Assembly (NCBI GenBank): GCA_029339195.1
Contig: JAPTJF010000076.1
Location: 111,200-175,199, forward strand
Direction: 5' to 3'
Source of the DNA: Micractinium sp. NFX-FRZ
Taxonomy: Eukaryota > Chlorophyta > Trebouxiophyceae > Chlorellales > Chlorellaceae
Length of the DNA stretch: 64,000 nucleotides
The notes beneath the pieces are model-generated. The model ran no database searches and was not told the origin of the DNA. It saw nothing but the letters and a program-made list of their open reading frames with translations. Each line of letters begins with the position of its first letter. Position 1 is the stretch's first letter. The position numbers were made by a program, and so were the translations under genes. Shown here in pieces: positions 10,367-21,999 of the stretch.

Positions 10367-13300
10367 TCACTGCTGCTTGTCGAACTTTGCGCACACCTGC
10401 TCCCCGCCGGCAAACGCCTTGAAGTAGCGGTCGGAGCAGTAGCCGGGGATGCCGCCCTGCAAGGTGGGACAGCAGGCAGCGCGCACGAGAGTGAGGGTGG
10501 GGCGGCAGCGGGCAAGCGCGCGCGAAGGCAGGGTTGAGGGCGGCAGCGGGCAACCGCGCGTTAAGGCAGGGTTGAGGGCGGCAGCGGGTGCATGCCTGAA
10601 GAGGAGGGCCTGTTTTCCCTCTCCCCACCAAACAGCCGGGGATGCCGCACTTGTTTTGTTGCGGGCGGGGGGCAGCGGCAAGGGCGAGGTGGGCGTACAG
10701 GTGTGGCAGTGCTCGCCTCCTTTCCTCTCACGCTCGTGCTGCCCGCACCCTAATGCCCACCGCACACTTGCACCTCCGCCTCTCTCTCTGTCGTCATGCA
10801 CCCGCACATGCCAGCCAGCTCTTGTGCCAGGAACCAGCAGCAAACACACGCACACACCTGGGCCGCCGCCTCCCGCTCCGCCGCCTCGTCATCGTTGATC
10901 AAGTCGTTCAGGTCCTTCACATCCGGTGAGAACAGGATGCCGGTGGGGGTGATCTGGGACAGCTTGCGAGCCGACCCACGCCCTGCGGGGAGGTGCATAT
11001 GGGGGGGAGGGGGAAGGTGCAGGGTGGGGCAGGGAGGCAGGCAGCAAAGGCGGCCGCCACACGGACCCTGCAAGCAGTCGAGGGCAAGCGGTCAACTGAC
11101 AGCGCAATACAGCTGCTCATGAGTGCGATTGTGATGAGCCGCCGCAGGGTGCACTCTCGCCTCTGCCAGCCAGCCAGCCAGCCAGCAGCGTCATCCAGTC
11201 AGTCATACAGATCACCCGCCTTACCCACTGCAGGCGCTGTCCGGGGGTAGCTGCGGCTTCATGTTCAGGACAGGCAGGGTTTAAGGGCCCGCCACCAACA
11301 AGAGACGTCCCCCTGGCTATTAGACCCCAAGCTGCCCCTACCAATCACTCTCACCGTAGGCACCGTCGGCATCCAGCTGCGAGTTGATGAGCACGGTGAG
11401 GATGACGGCGGTGGCGGCCAGTGCAACACCCACGCCCTGCAGCGTCGTCCTGCGGCACGATGGGGGCAGGACGGGGGAGGGGGCAGGAAGAAAGCGCTCA
11501 GGTCAGTAGCGGGCGAAGTAGACAGGACTGCGTTGCACCGCGCACGCTGGCTGCCCAGGCGCGGGATGCACCACATGGCTAGGGAGGGCAGCAGGCACGC
11601 CCGCTCACTCACCCACCCCGCCACCCCTCCCCAGCTGGCGCAAGCAAAGTGCGCCGGCAAAGTCGCCAATGCACAGGTTTCCAGCGCATCAGGCCCCCTT
11701 ATGCATCCAACCACATGTTGCATCCACATGAAGCCAACTCTGTGCTTCACACCTGAGGCGGGCCAGCACGGGCTTGACCTCGTAGGTGCCCAGCAGCCGG
11801 TCGCGTGTGAGCACCTCGGGGGGCTTCACAAACACCTGGCCGTCGTACCTGCAGAGAGAGCGGGACAAAGGAGGGAGGGACATGAAGGCTGTTTAATGTT
11901 GTGTGGTGCGACGTGGGTGAACTTTGCGGCCTCCCCGTCAGCAGGCGGTCCCATGACCCCACGCCACTCTCCTTCCAGAAAGCACACCACACAGAAACCC
12001 ATTTTCCCTGGTATCCCACAGCAGTCGCTCACCCCTCCGTCTCCTCGTACTCCAGGCTGGCGGGCGCAGCCCGCCCACACAAACACCACGCCAAAGCCCA
12101 CAAGAAAGAAGCATGGTTATATGTGTGCAGCTCACCACCCGGTCTCCTCGTACTCCAGGCTGGCCGTCAGCAGGCGGTCCCCCACGTACTTCCACCCCAG
12201 GAAGATGCGCAGGGCGGCCACGGCAACAACCAGGAGGGAGCCGGTGGAGCCAGACAGGAAGAACTCCAGGGGCTGCACCGGGGGGACAGCAAGTGTGATT
12301 GGGAAGTGTGGGTTTATAGGGTTGGATGCAAGGATTGCAGTGGTGGAACGGGGCAGCACGCGTCTCCAGGGGCTGGCAGGACAAAGTAGAAAGGCAAGTG
12401 TGGGGTTCGGGTGATATGCAAACAAGGGAGCCGGTGGAGCCCGACAGGAAGCGACTCCAGGGGCGGCACGGGGGGGCAGAATAGACAGGACACATGGTAA
12501 GCTAGGGTGGGGTGCCCAACGGGGGTTGGAATCGGGGGCTGCAGGGGGTGGAGCCCCACAGGAAGAACTCCAGGGGCTGCGGGACAGCCCAGACAGGGGA
12601 GGCGTTGTGAGTGTAGCAGGAGAGGAGGAGAGTGGCCGGCTGCCCAGCCAGCCGTGCAGCTCCTGCCCCAGCTCCTGCTGCCAGCCTTCGACCCACCCAA
12701 CAGTTTGGCACACCCAACCGGGCAACCAGCCACCATCTGCGCCCAGCCATCCGCATCCCTGACCATCTGCACCCAAGCATCCCCCCTGCTGCCCACCTGC
12801 TCCATCGGGTCGAACGTCTGCGCGGCGATGGGCCCGCCCAGCAGCAGGAAGACGCCCCCATACAACAGCCCCAGGCGCTGCGCATACTGGGGCAGCTCCA
12901 GGGTGGCCTGTGGGAAGGCGGAAATGAGAAGATGGTTGCGGCCAAGAAGCGGGGTGGTGTGGGCGCCTGGATGGCAGCTCCTGCGTGCCAGCAGCAGCAG
13001 CAGCGCATGCCGGGCACCTGCCCGAGGGCGGCCCACAAACAATGGGAGCAGGCAGCAGCCTCAAAAACACACATGCAACCCCTCGGCAGACCCTCAATGC
13101 CGCCACCTGCTCACCCAGGCCAGCAGCGGCGTGTCCTTGAGCTGCTGCAGCTCGTTGACGGGGCGCTGCTCACGGGGGACGGGCGCCTCGAGGCGGTTCA
13201 GGCCTGCGCCGCCCGCCTCCTTGCGTGCCGCTGCCGCCACCGCCAGCTGCCCCAGCCCACGCCGCTGCTGTCGCCGCGCTGAAAGCTGCTGTGGCCAGAG

Positions 13301-13405
13301 GGCAAGGCTGCTGCTGCTGGAGGCGCTAGTGTTGCTGCTGGCGCCGGTAGGCCGCAGGTGCGCGCCAGCGACCTGGCCCCAGCCCAGCTGCGCCATGGTG
13401 ATCAT
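10367..13405 (-). CDS. CGLD27: Ycf36/DUF1230 family plastid protein CGLD27
   Basis: Seven exons on the minus strand: 13115-13405, 12797-12907, 12136-12272, 11753-11848, 11355-11449, 10858-10982, 10367-10456; all phases match, 314 residues (311 if the ATG at 13396 is used). A Ser/Ala/Arg-rich transit-peptide-like N-terminus of about 55 residues precedes the family signature PVPREQRPVNELQQLKDTPL. Next come a hydrophobic helix ending GGPIAAQTFDP, then GSTGSLLVVAVAALRIFLGW, YVGDRLL, EYEETGWYDGQVFVKPPEVL, RDRLLGTYEVKPVLARLR and another hydrophobic segment. The unusual C-terminus (GYCSDRYFKAF, CAKFDKQQ) contains two cysteines. The family is conserved in cyanobacteria, plastid genomes (ycf36) and the green lineage, and is linked in plants to iron-deficiency responses of the chloroplast. 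Two introns are filled with copies of exon 3 edges. Confidence 0.9.
10501..10592. repeat. Tandem repeat of about 39 bases, 2.3 copies
   Basis: The unit begins GGCGGCAGCGGGCAA and ends GGCAGGGTTGA. It lies in the last intron of CGLD27. Confidence 0.75.
10633..10650 (-). repeat. Copy of the start of CGLD27 exon 7
   Basis: CAGCCGGGGATGCCGCAC repeats the first bases of the exon whose 5' edge is at 10456. It sits about 190 bases away in the same intron, upstream of that exon in the sense of transcription. Confidence 0.5.
11935..12062 (-). repeat. Two copies of CGLD27 exon 3 donor-side sequence
   Basis: At 12029-12062 the sequence matches the exon 3 end and donor at 12129-12160 (shared TCTCCTCGTACTCCAGGCTG). 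At 11935-11955 it matches a more internal part of the exon (shared CGTCAGCAGGCGGTCCC). Both lie in the intron following exon 3. Confidence 0.8.
12362..12583 (-). repeat. Three copies of CGLD27 exon 3 acceptor-side sequence
   Basis: Copies at 12362-12375, 12425-12467 and 12547-12583 repeat the exon edge at 12238-12276 (shared GACAGGAAG, CTCCAGGGGCTG). On the minus strand they read PLET, PLESLPVG and PLEFFLWGST against the true PLEFFLSGST. Two keep an AG acceptor after a pyrimidine tract. Confidence 0.8.
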
Positions 13406-14282
13406 GGCAATCCAAGAGGTCGGAGGGCTGTCGCGGGTTCACGCCAAGGCGAGGCGCCGCGCTGGGAGGGCGCCTGCCCACCCAAAGTCTCCTATTCGCT
13501 GGCCTCGGCAGCCGGCCTTGCGCGCCTGCAGCGGCTTTGTGGATGTTAGCTTGCAAAATTTTGCGGTCCGAGGCCGAGGGAAGCGCCTCCCCTGGCAGGC
13601 CAGCGCGCAGCGCGGTGAGCGTGGGCGGCGGCGCAGGCACGGCGTGCGAGCCGCGGCTGTGGCATGCGCTCTTGTGCACAGCGACCTGTATGGGGAGATG
13701 CAGACACGCTGCATGTCGTCTTGAAAAGACTCGAATGTTACAGTGTATCGAAGACGGGCCACAAGGAGAGTTGGCAGCCCAGGCAAGGCAGCGTTACCGA
13801 AGCGCCATTCTCCAGGTCCCCACCGGACGTTGGTGATCAAATCGTACAGCTTTGCGGGAGGTAGGCATTATGTGGAAATGATTTAGCATGATGGAACGAT
13901 TTGAAGGTCATGAGCAATCCAAACCTGAGAACACGACTGCCAGCAATCGGCGGGAAGGCAGCATGGCGCCGGCGCCTCAGCGACCGCGATAAAGCTGGAC
14001 GTGATGTAGGTGGCTTCCTTGCCTCCACTGATACAAATTTGTCTGGAACAAATACATGCAATGAGCATGTTGCTGGCATGTTGTAAGAGGCTGTGTCTCA
14101 AACGGCGGGTTCTGTTGTTCTCTGCTGGCTGGCGTGCCGTTTGTCGTCCCGCTCAGCGCGCCCGCTGTGCTGACCAAGCCTTCTTGCTCTTGCCCCGCCG
14201 CGCTTCTGCGCTTAGTGCTGCTTGCTTGCGCACCCCCTGATCGCGGTTGGCAGTGCAGAGCAGCGGTTGAAGAGTGGCAACT
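13406..14282. promoter_or_regulatory. Divergent upstream region of CGLD27 and ACLB
   Basis: About 880 bases between two divergently transcribed starts. Locally less GC-rich from 13720 to 14080. Must contain both promoters; no specific box was identified with confidence. Confidence 0.4.
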
Positions 14283-15024
14283 ATGTCTTCAGCACCGGGC
14301 TCCCCCCGCCTGCGAGGGGCGTTTGGTCACGCAGGCCAACTATTTACCAACTACACGACAGCGATATTTTACAACTGGTGTGTTCACATGGCGTGATCGC
14401 GGCTGGGTGTTCCGACAGTTCGGTTGGCCGCCGAGACCTCTCACGCGCAACGGACCAGTACCCGGGGTCCCACAATCCCACGGGAGAGGCCAGACGGGTG
14501 AATCCAGAAAGACAGGGCAGAAACGACGACGGCGGCGGCGAGTGGGAACGGCGGCAACGCACGTGTCATCGACACCCTTTCTTTGCCCTCCCATTGCGCC
14601 CTGCAGGAAGCAGCTGCCGGTGCAGCGCATGCTGGACTTTGACTACCTCTGCGGTGGGTGGAGCAGCATGCTTGCGATTGCCGTCGTGCAGTGCCACTGT
14701 ACGACGGCAATCGTGCCTGGGTGTCCAATTTGTGCAGCAGGGCTGCATGCCCCCGCCTCTCCTTCCCACCTACCCTCGCTGCCCTCTGTCCTGCCATGAG
14801 CAGGCCGCACCACACCCTCGGTGGCAGTCATCGTGCAGCCCGGCAGCCAGGGCGGCTTCCAGAAAGTTTTCTTTGGCCGGGAGGAGGTGGCGATCCCACA
14901 GGTGGGAGGAGATGCGGGCTACCGGGGGTTGTCAGCAGCAGGGCGGGCCGCTGACCAGAAACAGACTCTGACTGGTCTTGCTGCACCTGCACTTCCTAAT
15001 GGTGGTGTTGTGCTGCTGCATCTG

Positions 15025-15072
<48 letters not shown>

Positions 15073-18000
15073 CGCCGTGCCATCCGTGCCTGCCTTGCAC
15101 CTCCCCCCCGTGCTCACTCTGAACCGCCTCCTGGTCCCCACAGGTGGGCACCATTGAGGAGGCCTGTGAAGCCTTCCCCAAGGCAGATGTGTTCATCAAC
15201 TTCAGCTCGTTCAGGTGGGCCCGGCAGCCTGCCTGGAGGGGCAAGCAGGAGAACGAAAACACACATTTTGGGCGCTGGGGCTGCCAAGGGCAGGCAGCAG
15301 GCGCGCCGCCCCTCTCCTCACCCGCCTCCGCCCCCACCTCCCGCTGACTTCCCTGTCCACACCTCCCCACTTCTCCTCCCCCCGCCCGCCTATGCCCGTC
15401 GTACTGGAAGCGCTGAAGCAGCCCACCGCCTGTGTGTGTGTGTGTGTGTGTGTGCGAATTGTCCGTCGCAACCCTCCCTTTTACTCGCCAACCCACCCAT
15501 CCACCCACACACACGTGTCCTCCTCCCCCGCATCACAGGTCCGCCTACGAGTCGTCCCTGGAGGCCCTGAAGCAGCCCACCATCCGGGTGTGCGCCATCA
15601 TCGCCGAGGGGGTGCCGGAGCGGGACACCAAGCAGCTGATTGCGTATGCGCGGGACAACAACAAGATCATCATCGGCCCCGCCACCGTGGGGGGCGTGCA
15701 GGTGGGGGGCAGGCCTTTTTCCGCTTGTTGTGGGGTGGCTGAGGACGGAGGGAGCGGCGGGAGCAAGCATCGGGCCAGTGCGCTTCGAGGGCGGTGCGGG
15801 TGGGAGAGCGGGTGCAGAAGTGTGGTCAGGGTGTTAGGAAATGGTGTGAGTAGGGGAGCAATTGGAGAGCAGCAGCAACGTCATTGTCACTGGGCGCTGG
15901 CGGGCCGTGCTGGGGAGCAAGCACACTGTCAGGGATCCTGCTTGAGAGCCCCGTCCTGCGCTGCCCTGCGCTGTGCTGCTGACGCCCTGACGGCCTGCCT
16001 CCCCGTTCCACCTGCCGCCGCCCTGTCGCCAGGCGGGCGCCTTCAAGATCGGCGACGCCGCGGGCACACTGGACAACATTGTGGCCTGCAAGCTCTACCG
16101 CCCCGGCTCCGTGGGATTTGTCTCAAAGGTGAGACAGCTTGGGAACGGCAGGCTGCGTTGGGGATGGGCTGCGTTGGGGTGATGAGACAACATTGTGGCA
16201 ATGCATTTGTGTAGTGCCCTGGCTAGATGGGGGTTGTCTCAAAGGTGTGTGTGTGTGCAAGTGTGTGTGCGCATGTGCATTGTGCTGTTGGTGTGGACAC
16301 ACACAGAGGGCGCAGTGGCTTAGGGCTATTCAGACACGAGCCGGCATGCAGGCACGGAACCCACCCACACCCCACCCCCTTGCTGCCCACCATACCCAGA
16401 GCGGCGGTATGTCAAATGAGATGTATAATGTCATCGCGCGCGCGGCAGACGGCATCTACGAGGGTAGGCGGCGCCTGAGGGAGCTGTGCACGTGTGGGCG
16501 TGTGCAGCGCTGCAGATGTGTCAGTGTTGCAAGCACACTGAAACACTTAGTTGGGGGGGTGAGTGCAGTGTGTGTGTGGTGTGTGCAGAGCTGGCGGTGT
16601 GTGCATTCGGCCAACCGTGCACGTCAGTGGTTCTCACCGCAGTGCACAATCAACGCAAATGCCTGGCTCCCCCCCGCTGTTCCCCCACTCGCGCCGCAGG
16701 CATCGCCATTGGCGGCGACGCCTTCCCAGGATCCACGCTGTCCGACCACTGCCTGCGCTACCAGCACATCCCACAGGTGGGGAGGGGGCGGGGCCTGCCG
16801 GGGGGCCTTGCGTGCCCTGGGCGGGACTTGCTGCTCCAGCATGCACCACTGCCGCGCAGCAGGGGATGCGCTCTTGGCTGCACCCAACATGGGATGTGCT
16901 AGCGGCCACATAGGATGCGCTGTTGCCGCCTGTATGGGATGCGCTCCGGCTGCAGCCAACATGCCCACTTAACCGGGGCACCCGCTCTGCCTGCCTGGGC
17001 TGCAGGTCAAGATGATTGTGGTGCTGGGCGAGATTGGGGGTGAGGCGGGTGCTGCGCTCTGCCATGCCTGCCTGCCCGCCTGCCTGCCCGCCTGCTTCCG
17101 CACCTCCCACCTGCCCTCCCCGCCAACCGTGTGCCTCGCCCTCTTACGGTCTGTGCCCCCACACACACACACCGCCTGCCCGCCTGCCCTCCCGCCTGCC
17201 TGTCCCGCCTGCAGGCCAGGACGAGTACAGCCTGGTGGATGCGCTCAAGTCGGGGCGCATCACCAAGCCCGTGGTGGCGTGGGTCAGGTGGGCCTGGGTG
17301 GCTGGTTGCGTGAGGATACGTCGCGTGTGGTGGCCTGCCTGGTGGGGGGGAGGGCCAGCGAAGGAGACAGGCAGAAATGGGAGAGTTGGTGCCGCTTTCT
17401 CCCAACTGCCTCCGCAAACAAAGTGAGAAGCACAGCATCACTCCACTCTACGTGACCGCCCCGTTTCCGCCCCTCCCGCTCCTCCCACAACTCTGCAGCG
17501 GCACGTGCGCCAAGCTGTTCAAGAGCGAGGTCCAGTTTGGTCATGCGGGCGCCAAGAGCGGGGGGGACAACGAGTCGGCGCAGGCAAGGGGGATGTAGGG
17601 CAGCACAGCGGGGGGGGCGGGAGGGGAGTCGCAGGGTTGGGTCCGCAGCAGGTGGAAACTAAGCGCAGGGGCGGGGCAGCGGTTGCCTGGCCATGCCCTG
17701 GCTCGCCCCAACCCGCCACGCTTGACCCACCCCTGCTCGCCCTCGCCTTCTCTGCCGCCCGACACGCCCCGTCCCTGCCTCATTCGTCCCGCCTGCCCGC
17801 CTGTGACATGCAGGCCAAGAACGCTGCTCTGGCGGCGGCGGGCGCCATTGTGCCTGGGAGCTTTGAGGAGCTGGAGGCGACCGTGCGGTGCGTGGAGTGG
17901 GGTGGGAGGGCAATGGGGTGGGGAGCCCTGTGTGGGGGCGAGTGTATGCTCTAGACCAGCACGCGCTCCTGCTCCCTGCTGGCCTACTTACCGCTCCCTC

Positions 18001-21000
18001 CTTTGACCTGTGCTCCCTTCCTCCCCACTGCAATCTGCACCACACCACACCGCAACGCCCAATCTTCCCCTTGCCACACAACTCCACCCCGCTCGGGGCA
18101 AGGTGCATGGCAAGCTGTGCCAGCAGGGCGTGGCATCCACCTTCCCACTCCCGTCCCACATGCACCAACCCGCCCCGCCCTGCCCCTTCCTTTCCCCCCC
18201 GGTGCAGCAAGGTGTATGGGGAGCTGTGCCAGCAGGGCGTGATTGTGCCGGCCCCCGACCACGAGCCGCCCGTGGTGCCACAGGACCTGGAGGCAGCCAA
18301 GAAGGCCGGCAAGGTGGGGGCTGGGTGCGGTTTATGCTGCCATTGATGAGCACAAGGCTGTTATTGGCAGGGCGCTTGGGGCCTGCGTGGAGGAGATTGG
18401 GATGGCAGGAGCTGCGGTACAGCCCTGCGGTGGTGGTGGTGCTGGGTGAGGGAGGAGGGAGGAGGGTGGTGCCACCAGTGTTGGGTGGTCCGCCCGTGGT
18501 GCCACAGGACCTGGAGGCAGCCAAGAAGGCCGGCAAGGTGGGGCTCGGAGGAACACCAAAGAGCAGGTTATTTGTTGGCAAGCGTGGAGCAGCTGACTGG
18601 GTTGGCAGGAGCTTCCAAGGGCAGGAACGGCCAAGGACGCCTGTGGTGGTGGTTTGCCCGTTGAGGTACAAGGGTAGTGCAACTCGTGGCGACCACACCC
18701 ACGTCCTGTGTATGCCCGCAGGTGCGCGCCCCCACCCACGTCATCTGCACCATCTCCGACGACCGAGGGGAGGAGCCCACCTACGGCGGCGTGAGCATGA
18801 GCGAGCTGATGGAGGCGGACGCAAACGTGGGGGACGCCATCAGGTGCGTGGGTGTGTGTGGGGGGGTGGGTGGGTGGGGGGACTCGTGTGCAGGTCCGGG
18901 TTGGCTGAATGTGCGGCAGGTTGGGCAGGCGGGCGGAAACGTTGGCGGCGCAATCAGGTGGGGTGTGAAGAGGGCGGGTGGTCAAGTGGTTGGTTTGGCG
19001 TGAAAAAAACGGATGTCAACGTGGGGGACGCCATCAGGTGGGGTGGCGTGGCTTGTTCTCCAGGTCAGGATAGTGGTTGCGGTCTCAGCCGCCCTCCGCC
19101 CCTATATGCCAGCTGCTGCCCCACTCACCACCCCTTCCCTCCGATCCCCCGGTCCCGCTGTCCCGCTGCGCGCGCAGCCTGCTGTGGTTCAAGCGCCGCC
19201 TGCCACGCTACGCCACCAAGTTCATCGAGATGTGCGTGGTGCTGTGCGCAGACCACGGGCCCTGCGTGTCAGGTCGGTGGGGCGGTGGGTGGGTGACCGG
19301 GCATGTGACGTGGGCAGGGCATGTGCGCACGGCGTGGTGCTGGGCGGATTGGGGGCCACCCTGCGAAGGGGTTCAGGTGGTGGTGGATCCACCTCCTGAG
19401 AAAGCCACGCCTGCTGCCATGTCCATGTTTGAACACCTGCTGCCCCGCCCCTGCTGCAGGCGCGCACAACACCATCGTCACGTCGCGCGCCGGCAAGGAC
19501 CTCATCTCCTGCCTGGTCAGGTGTGTGGGCATGGCCCACCTCTTGTGCTTTATTTTGATGCTGCTGTATAAGGACCTCCTCAGCTGCCTGATCTGGTGGG
19601 TTTGACCTCAAGGCGCCAGCAGCGTAACAGCAGAGGCTGCCCCTGCGCCTCCCACCTTCTTACCTCTCAGCCCACCTTGCACACGCGCTTGCCCCCCTTC
19701 GCCCCCCTGCCCCCCTGCCCCCTTGTCCACTGCCCACAGCGGCCTGCTCACCATCGGCCCCCGCTTTGGTGGCGCCATTGATGATGCGGCCCGCTACTTC
19801 AAGCAGGCCTGCGACGAGGTGGGGCGGGGGGCGGGGCGCAGGGGCGCAGGGCTGAGTTGGGCGGGCACACCAGGAGGGAGGGGTGTGGCAGTTGAGACGT
19901 GGGAACACGGTAAGGCAGCCCCTCCCCTGTCCCCTGCTGCCTACATTACTGTGCCCAAGCCCGTTCCATGGACCCTGCCGCCGCCGGAGGTTCCCAGACC
20001 TCCAAACTGCTGGTGCTGGTGCTGTTTTGTCGCCTGCAGGGCCGGGCACCCTGCCCTTTCCGAGCGGGCTCCCTGAGCCCCGCTTGCTGCTGCCTTGCTG
20101 CTGCCTTGCTGAGCCTTGCTGGTGCTGCCGCCGCCCACGTGTCCCCTGCAGGGCCAGGATCCCGACGACTTTGTGGAGGCCATGAAGCGCAAGGGCATCC
20201 GGTGAGCGCGGGGTGGTGGGGTGCATAGTACGGGCACTGTTGTTGGTGGGGGGCGACTTGACCGGCGCTGTGGGGGAGCCAGCAATAATGGTGGGAGTAT
20301 TGTGCAGATGAGCAGCAGGCAAGCGTGGTGGATCTGCCAGGGCAAGGGCATTTCTAGAATGGGCAGGGAGGGTGCAGTGGGGCGGGACGCCCAGCAGGGT
20401 GGCTGTGGGCGTGCAGGAGCAGGCGGCACCCAACCCTGCAAAGCGCTGCCCCGACACTACTGTCCTCTGCTCCAACTTGCACTGCACTGGATGCACCCTG
20501 TTGCCTGCAGGGTGCCCGGCATCGGCCACCGCATCAAGAGCAAGGACAACCGGGACAAGCGGGTGGAGCTGCTGCAGCGGTGCGGCGGGGGAGGCAGGGT
20601 GGTGCGGGTGTGAGGGGGGAGCGTACAGGCAGGTTGTTGACGTGCATCTTGAGTGGATTTCGCACTTGGAGCACAGCAGATGGCGCTGCGGCGGCGACAG
20701 ATGTGTTTTGGGGCGGATGTTCCGAGGTGGTGGCGGGGTGGGGTTTTTACGCACCCGCTGTACGCCCGCACCAGCGGGGAAGGGGGCCCCCCTCCCCGGG
20801 CCCCACTGCACGCGCCTCCATGCTCATGCCCCCGTTAGTCCCCCCCACCCTGCCCCCCCCCAGGTATGCGCGCAAGCACTTCCCCTCCACCCGCTACCTG
20901 GACTACGCTGTTGGAGTGGAGGGGTACACGCTGCAGAAGGTGCGCTGCCTGGGAGGATGGGTGGGGGGGCTGGGCTGCACGGAGGGTGCCGCTGATGTCC

Positions 21001-21999
21001 GCGCTCGCTCCCCTCTGCCTGCTGTCCTCCACAGCCTCGCACCCGTGAGCCCGCCCGCCTGCCCTTGTGTGGATTGTGCCTCCCTTCATAACGTTCACAA
21101 TCACCTGCCAAGCCTGCCTTTCTCACCATCCCTCATCCTTGCCCCATCCCACCCACCCACCCTCCCCCCCCGACCAGGCCGCCAACCTGGTGCTCAACGT
21201 GGACGGCTGCATCGGCGCCCTGTTCCTGGACCTGCTGAGCGGCGGTGGGTGGGCTGGGGTTTCGGGGGTGGCGCAGGGGTGGCGCGGGTGCGGGAGCCTC
21301 TGGCCGGGGTGACCGTGTGGCGGGCAGATGGGACCGGTGCGCGAGGCCGGTGGCCGTGGCAATCAGTCTTCACAAGTTGTTTGCCCTGCGCCCCCTGCCA
21401 CCCCTCCCTTGCAGTGGGCATGTTCAGCCCCGCCGAGGTGCAGGAGGTGGTGGACATTGGCTACCTCAACGGACTGTTTGTGCTGGCACGCTCCATCGGC
21501 CTCATTGGTGAGGGCTGGTACGGTTAGGGGGCTGCAAGTCAAACTTGGGAATCGCCATCAGGGGGTGCAGCAGGGGGTGCAGCAGGAAGTGGCACAGGTT
21601 TCGGCGAGTTTGGCGCCACTTGCTTGTGCCGGCATGCTTCATAAGCCCGGCTTCCTCTGTTTGATGCTGCAACAGAGGCAAGCAGGCCTGAGAGGTTGTT
21701 TCACTTGGACCTCAGCGTTTCCTTGTTGCCCCGCCGCCTGCCTCCCCCCCCGCCCCCCCTTGCAGGCCACGCGCTGGATCAGAAGCGCCTGCAGCAGCCG
21801 CTCTTCAGGTGGGCAGCCATGTGGCAGCACGATGAGGGCCTGTGTGGGGTCAGGGTCTGCCTTGTTTCTTGCGGATGTACCTACCTGTCCTCCGTGCACC
21901 TGCAAGCCACACCAAACCTGCCTCTGAATCAACATTGTGCCCGCCTCCTGTCCACCCTGCTGCAGGTACCCCTGGGACGAGGTGCTGTACACCAAGTGA
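14283..21999 (+). CDS. ACLB: ATP-citrate lyase subunit B
   Basis: 24 exons, all phases matching, 623 residues: 14283-14377, 14607-14653, 14804-14901, 15144-15214, 15539-15701, 16033-16128, 16400-16463, 16700-16776, 17006-17039, 17215-17287, 17499-17583, 17814-17887, 18208-18313, 18722-18843, 19178-19272, 19460-19520, 19740-19818, 20152-20201, 20511-20579, 20864-20939, 21178-21244, 21415-21507, 21766-21808, 21966-21999. Plant-type ACLB from [14 protein letters not shown] to [10 protein letters not shown]. The CoA-ligase half carries [12 protein letters not shown] and the phosphohistidine motif [10 protein letters not shown] (His near 288). The citrate-synthase-like half carries [26 protein letters not shown] and [17 protein letters not shown]. 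With subunit A (not in the window) it cleaves citrate with ATP and CoA to cytosolic acetyl-CoA and oxaloacetate for lipid elongation, isoprenoids and acetylation. The donor after 17583 is GC (cag|gcaagg). Confidence 0.96.
15028..15071. repeat. (TGC)n microsatellite
   Basis: About 14 uninterrupted trinucleotides in intron 3 of ACLB. Confidence 0.95.
15391..15437 (+). repeat. Copy of the start of ACLB exon 5
   Basis: Shares CTGAAGCAGCCCACC and the flanking GTCGT.CTGGA pattern with the exon at 15545-15593, about 155 bases downstream. It runs directly into a (TG)n tract at 15430-15454. Confidence 0.8.
16186..16250 (+). repeat. Copy of the end of ACLB exon 6 with its donor
   Basis: GACAACATTGTGGC and then TTGTCTCAAAGGTGTG repeat the exon 6 end (16069-16133) in order, about 115 bases downstream, followed by a (TG)n-rich stretch. 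Confidence 0.8.
18098..18132 (+). repeat. Copy of the start of ACLB exon 13
   Basis: GCAAGGTGCATGGCAAGCTG and the following GTGCCAGCAGGGCGTG match the exon edge at 18206-18240 with two or three mismatches, 108 bases upstream. Confidence 0.85.
18490..18544 (+). repeat. Near-perfect copy of the end of ACLB exon 13 with its donor
   Basis: About 50 bases are identical to 18266-18317, including the GT donor and the following GGG. In frame it encodes [16 protein letters not shown], the same as the real exon end. The offset is 224 bases. Confidence 0.95.
18933..19045 (+). repeat. Two copies of the end of ACLB exon 14 with donors
   Basis: Copies at 18933-18965 and 19011-19045 repeat GCGGACGCAAACGTGGGGGA / CGCCATCAGGTG from 18815-18850. 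The second is closer to the original than the first. Confidence 0.85.
19569..19604 (+). repeat. Copy of the end of ACLB exon 16
   Basis: AAGGACCTCCTCAGCTGCCT followed by GATCTGGTGGG mirrors AAGGACCTCATCTCCTGCCT followed by GGTCAGGTGTG at 19497-19527, 72 bases downstream. Confidence 0.75.

Noticed and set aside
12507..13724. Plus-strand open frame (405 residues) across CGLD27 exon 1
   Set aside because: Antisense to the conserved CGLD27 exons; composition typical of GC-rich shadow frames.
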